Source: Bacteroidales bacterium UBA7009 (GTDB lineage Bacteria; Bacteroidota; Bacteroidia; Bacteroidales; Paludibacteraceae). From it: a DNA stretch of 15,971 nt. The stretch is from assembly GCA_002449665.1 (NCBI GenBank), contig DJXH01000040.1:1-15971 (forward strand), in the 5' to 3' direction. The translations under genes and the position numbers were made by a program. This document shows positions 14,387 to 15,971 of this stretch, one piece after another (the first letter of the stretch is position 1; the number at the start of each line of letters is the position of its first letter). The notes under the pieces were generated by a model, which had not been told where the DNA came from, did no database searches, and saw only the letters and a program-made list of their open reading frames with translations.

Positions 14387-15971
14387 ATGGAAGCAAAATA
14401 CAATCCCCAAGAAATTGAAAAAAGCCGTTACGAATACTGGCTCAGTCATAATCTTTTCCACAGCACTCCCGACTCCCGCGAGGCATACACCATCGTTATT
14501 CCGCCCCCAAATGTAACAGGCGTACTGCACATGGGACACGTGCTTAACGAGACCATACAAGACATACTGGTGCGCCGCGCCCGCATAGAAGGCAAAAACG
14601 CCTGCTGGGTCCCCGGTACAGACCACGCCTCTATAGCCACCGAAGCGAAAGTAATCAAACGCCTTAAAGAGCAGGGTATCAACAAGCAAGACCTCACACG
14701 CGAGGAGTTTTTGAAGCACGCTTGGGCTTGGACAGACGAACACGGCGGTATCATACTCAAACAACTGCGCCGTCTCGGTTGCTCGTGCGACTGGGAACGC
14801 ACCGCTTTCACTATGGACGAAAAACGCTCCAAGGCTGTCATTCACGTTTTCTGCGACCTGTATAAAAAAGGCTTAATCTATCGCGGACTGCGTATGGTAA
14901 ACTGGGATCCCGAACGGCAGACGGCATTGAGCGACGAAGAGGTAATCTACCACGACGAACACAGCCATCTTTTCTATCTCAAATATCGTGTACAAGAGCC
15001 TGTCAGCGAACAAGATATACCCGAAGGCAGCATTGCTCATAAGGACGAGAAAGGCTACTACGCCGTTGTTGCCACCACTCGCCCCGAAACCATCTTCGGA
15101 GATATAGCGGTATGTATCAACCCCAAAGACCCTGCCAACACTTGGTTGCGCGGCAAAAATGTCATTGTTCCGGGAGTAGGACGGGTAATACCCATAATAG
15201 AAGACCGCTACGTAGAGATAGGCTTTGGTACGGGTTGCCTGAAAGTAACACCGGCACACGATGTAAACGACTATGCTCTCGGGCAGAAATACGACCTCAA
15301 GACCATTGACATCTTCACAGCCGATGCACATCTTAATATGGACACCGTGGAAGACGACATCCGTCCCAACGTACAGAAATACCACGGTATGGACCGTTTC
15401 GACTGCCGAAAGCAGATAGTGGCTGATTTGCAGGAACTCGGATTGGTGGAGAAAATAGAAGACTACGACAATAAAGTGGGCTACTCGGAGCGCACCAACG
15501 TGCCTATTGAGCCGCGCCTGAGTCTGCAATGGTTCATACGTATGCAGCATTTTGCCGACATCGCCCTGCCGCCCGTAGAAAACGACGAGATACTCTTCTA
15601 CCCCGCCAAATACAAGAACACATACCGCAACTGGCTTGAGAACATCAAGGACTGGTGCATCTCGCGCCAACTGTGGTGGGGACACCGCATACCGGCATAC
15701 TACGATGCCGAACTGCTGAAACAGACAGGTATGGAAGACTACCCGCAAGACAAGATTATCGTGGCAGAAACCTTGGATGAAGCCCGCCGAATGGCAAAAG
15801 AGCAAGGGCTGTCCGACAATCTCGTTCAAGATGAGGGTGCGCTTGACACTTGGTTCTCCTCGTGGTTGTGGCCCATCTCGCTCTTTGACGGCATAGAACA
15901 CCCCGACAACAAAGAGATAAACTACTACTACCCCACAGCCGACCTTGTAACGGGACCCGACATCATCTTCT
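14387..15971 (+). CDS. valS: Valyl-tRNA synthetase, N-terminal part (runs off the window)
   Basis: ValS charges tRNA-Val with valine and edits mischarged threonine; it is cytosolic. There are 528 complete codons, about 60% of the usual 870-880 residues, starting at ATG 14387 (MEAKYNPQEIEKSRYEYW). The class I signature HIGH appears as HMGH (48-51) in PPPNVTGVLHMGH. The family segment WVPGTDHASIATEAKV is at 74-89. The CP1 editing domain carries TTRPETIFGD (230-239) and GTGCLKVTPAHD (281-292). WCISRQLWWGHRIPAYY and LDTWFSSWLWP follow, and the visible sequence ends in GPDIIF. The KMSKS loop and anticodon-binding domain lie beyond 15971. I saw no frameshift. It diverges from grpE. Confidence 0.97.
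   Translation, partial: MEAKYNPQEIEKSRYEYWLSHNLFHSTPDSREAYTIVIPPPNVTGVLHMGHVLNETIQDILVRRARIEGKNACWVPGTDHASIATEAKVIKRLKEQGINKQDLTREEFLKHAWAWTDEHGGIILKQLRRLGCSCDWERTAFTMDEKRSKAVIHVFCDLYKKGLIYRGLRMVNWDPERQTALSDEEVIYHDEHSHLFYLKYRVQEPVSEQDIPEGSIAHKDEKGYYAVVATTRPETIFGDIAVCINPKDPANTWLRGKNVIVPGVGRVIPIIEDRYVEIGFGTGCLKVTPAHDVNDYALGQKYDLKTIDIFTADAHLNMDTVEDDIRPNVQKYHGMDRFDCRKQIVADLQELGLVEKIEDYDNKVGYSERTNVPIEPRLSLQWFIRMQHFADIALPPVENDEILFYPAKYKNTYRNWLENIKDWCISRQLWWGHRIPAYYDAELLKQTGMEDYPQDKIIVAETLDEARRMAKEQGLSDNLVQDEGALDTWFSSWLWPISLFDGIEHPDNKEINYYYPTADLVTGPDIIF

Noticed and set aside
14873..15901. Long minus-strand open frame (342 codons) opposite valS
   Set aside because: It is antisense to conserved valyl-tRNA synthetase sequence and encodes nothing recognisable.

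Overview
The window comes from a member of the phylum Bacteroidota, most likely the order Bacteroidales. Three promoters fit the Bacteroidetes -33 TTG / -7 TAnnTTTG pattern, start codons lack Shine-Dalgarno sequences, and the secreted proteases end in a tail common in Bacteroidales exported proteins. The LPS genes and the DnaJ/GrpE pair also fit. Placement below the order is not possible by eye. The window is chromosomal and holds no insertion sequence, tRNA, rRNA or CRISPR array that I can see.

Layout. Positions 1-550 (minus) hold the N-terminal half of L-threonine 3-dehydrogenase, tdh. A 188-bp divergent intergenic region with a promoter in each direction and two short palindromes separates it from a long plus-strand gene run (739-10999). 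The run has gaps of 50 nt or less and several 4-nt ATGA overlaps. It starts with a secreted protein that is only the N-terminal prodomain of an M6-type metalloprotease (739-1092), followed by two complete paralogous secreted M6 metalloproteases (1116-3188 and 3193-4797). Next come exodeoxyribonuclease III (4801-5562), an unrecognised membrane protein (5613-6470), the LPS export ATPase LptB (6473-7228) and four glycosyltransferase genes (7225-10999). The second of these is a single-chain fusion of a GT2 glycosyltransferase to a WaaP/InaA-like LPS kinase. An O-antigen ligase/polymerase-family membrane protein (10944-12197, minus) converges on this run and overlaps the last glycosyltransferase gene by 56 bp. 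A grpE-dnaJ chaperone operon (minus, 14201 to 12416) follows, with an intrinsic terminator. Diverging from it is the start of valyl-tRNA synthetase valS (14387 to the window end).

How the genes fit together. lptB, the four glycosyltransferases, the LPS kinase domain and the O-antigen ligase-like protein form an envelope-polysaccharide module that would build and phosphorylate LPS core/O-antigen, ligate it and export it. The tandem M6 proteases are probably exported. Their lone upstream prodomain homologue could be a propeptide-derived inhibitor or chaperone, in the manner of the Spi inhibitor beside SpeB in streptococci. That is inference, but it is the best candidate here for an undescribed system. 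The GT2-LPS kinase fusion is the second.
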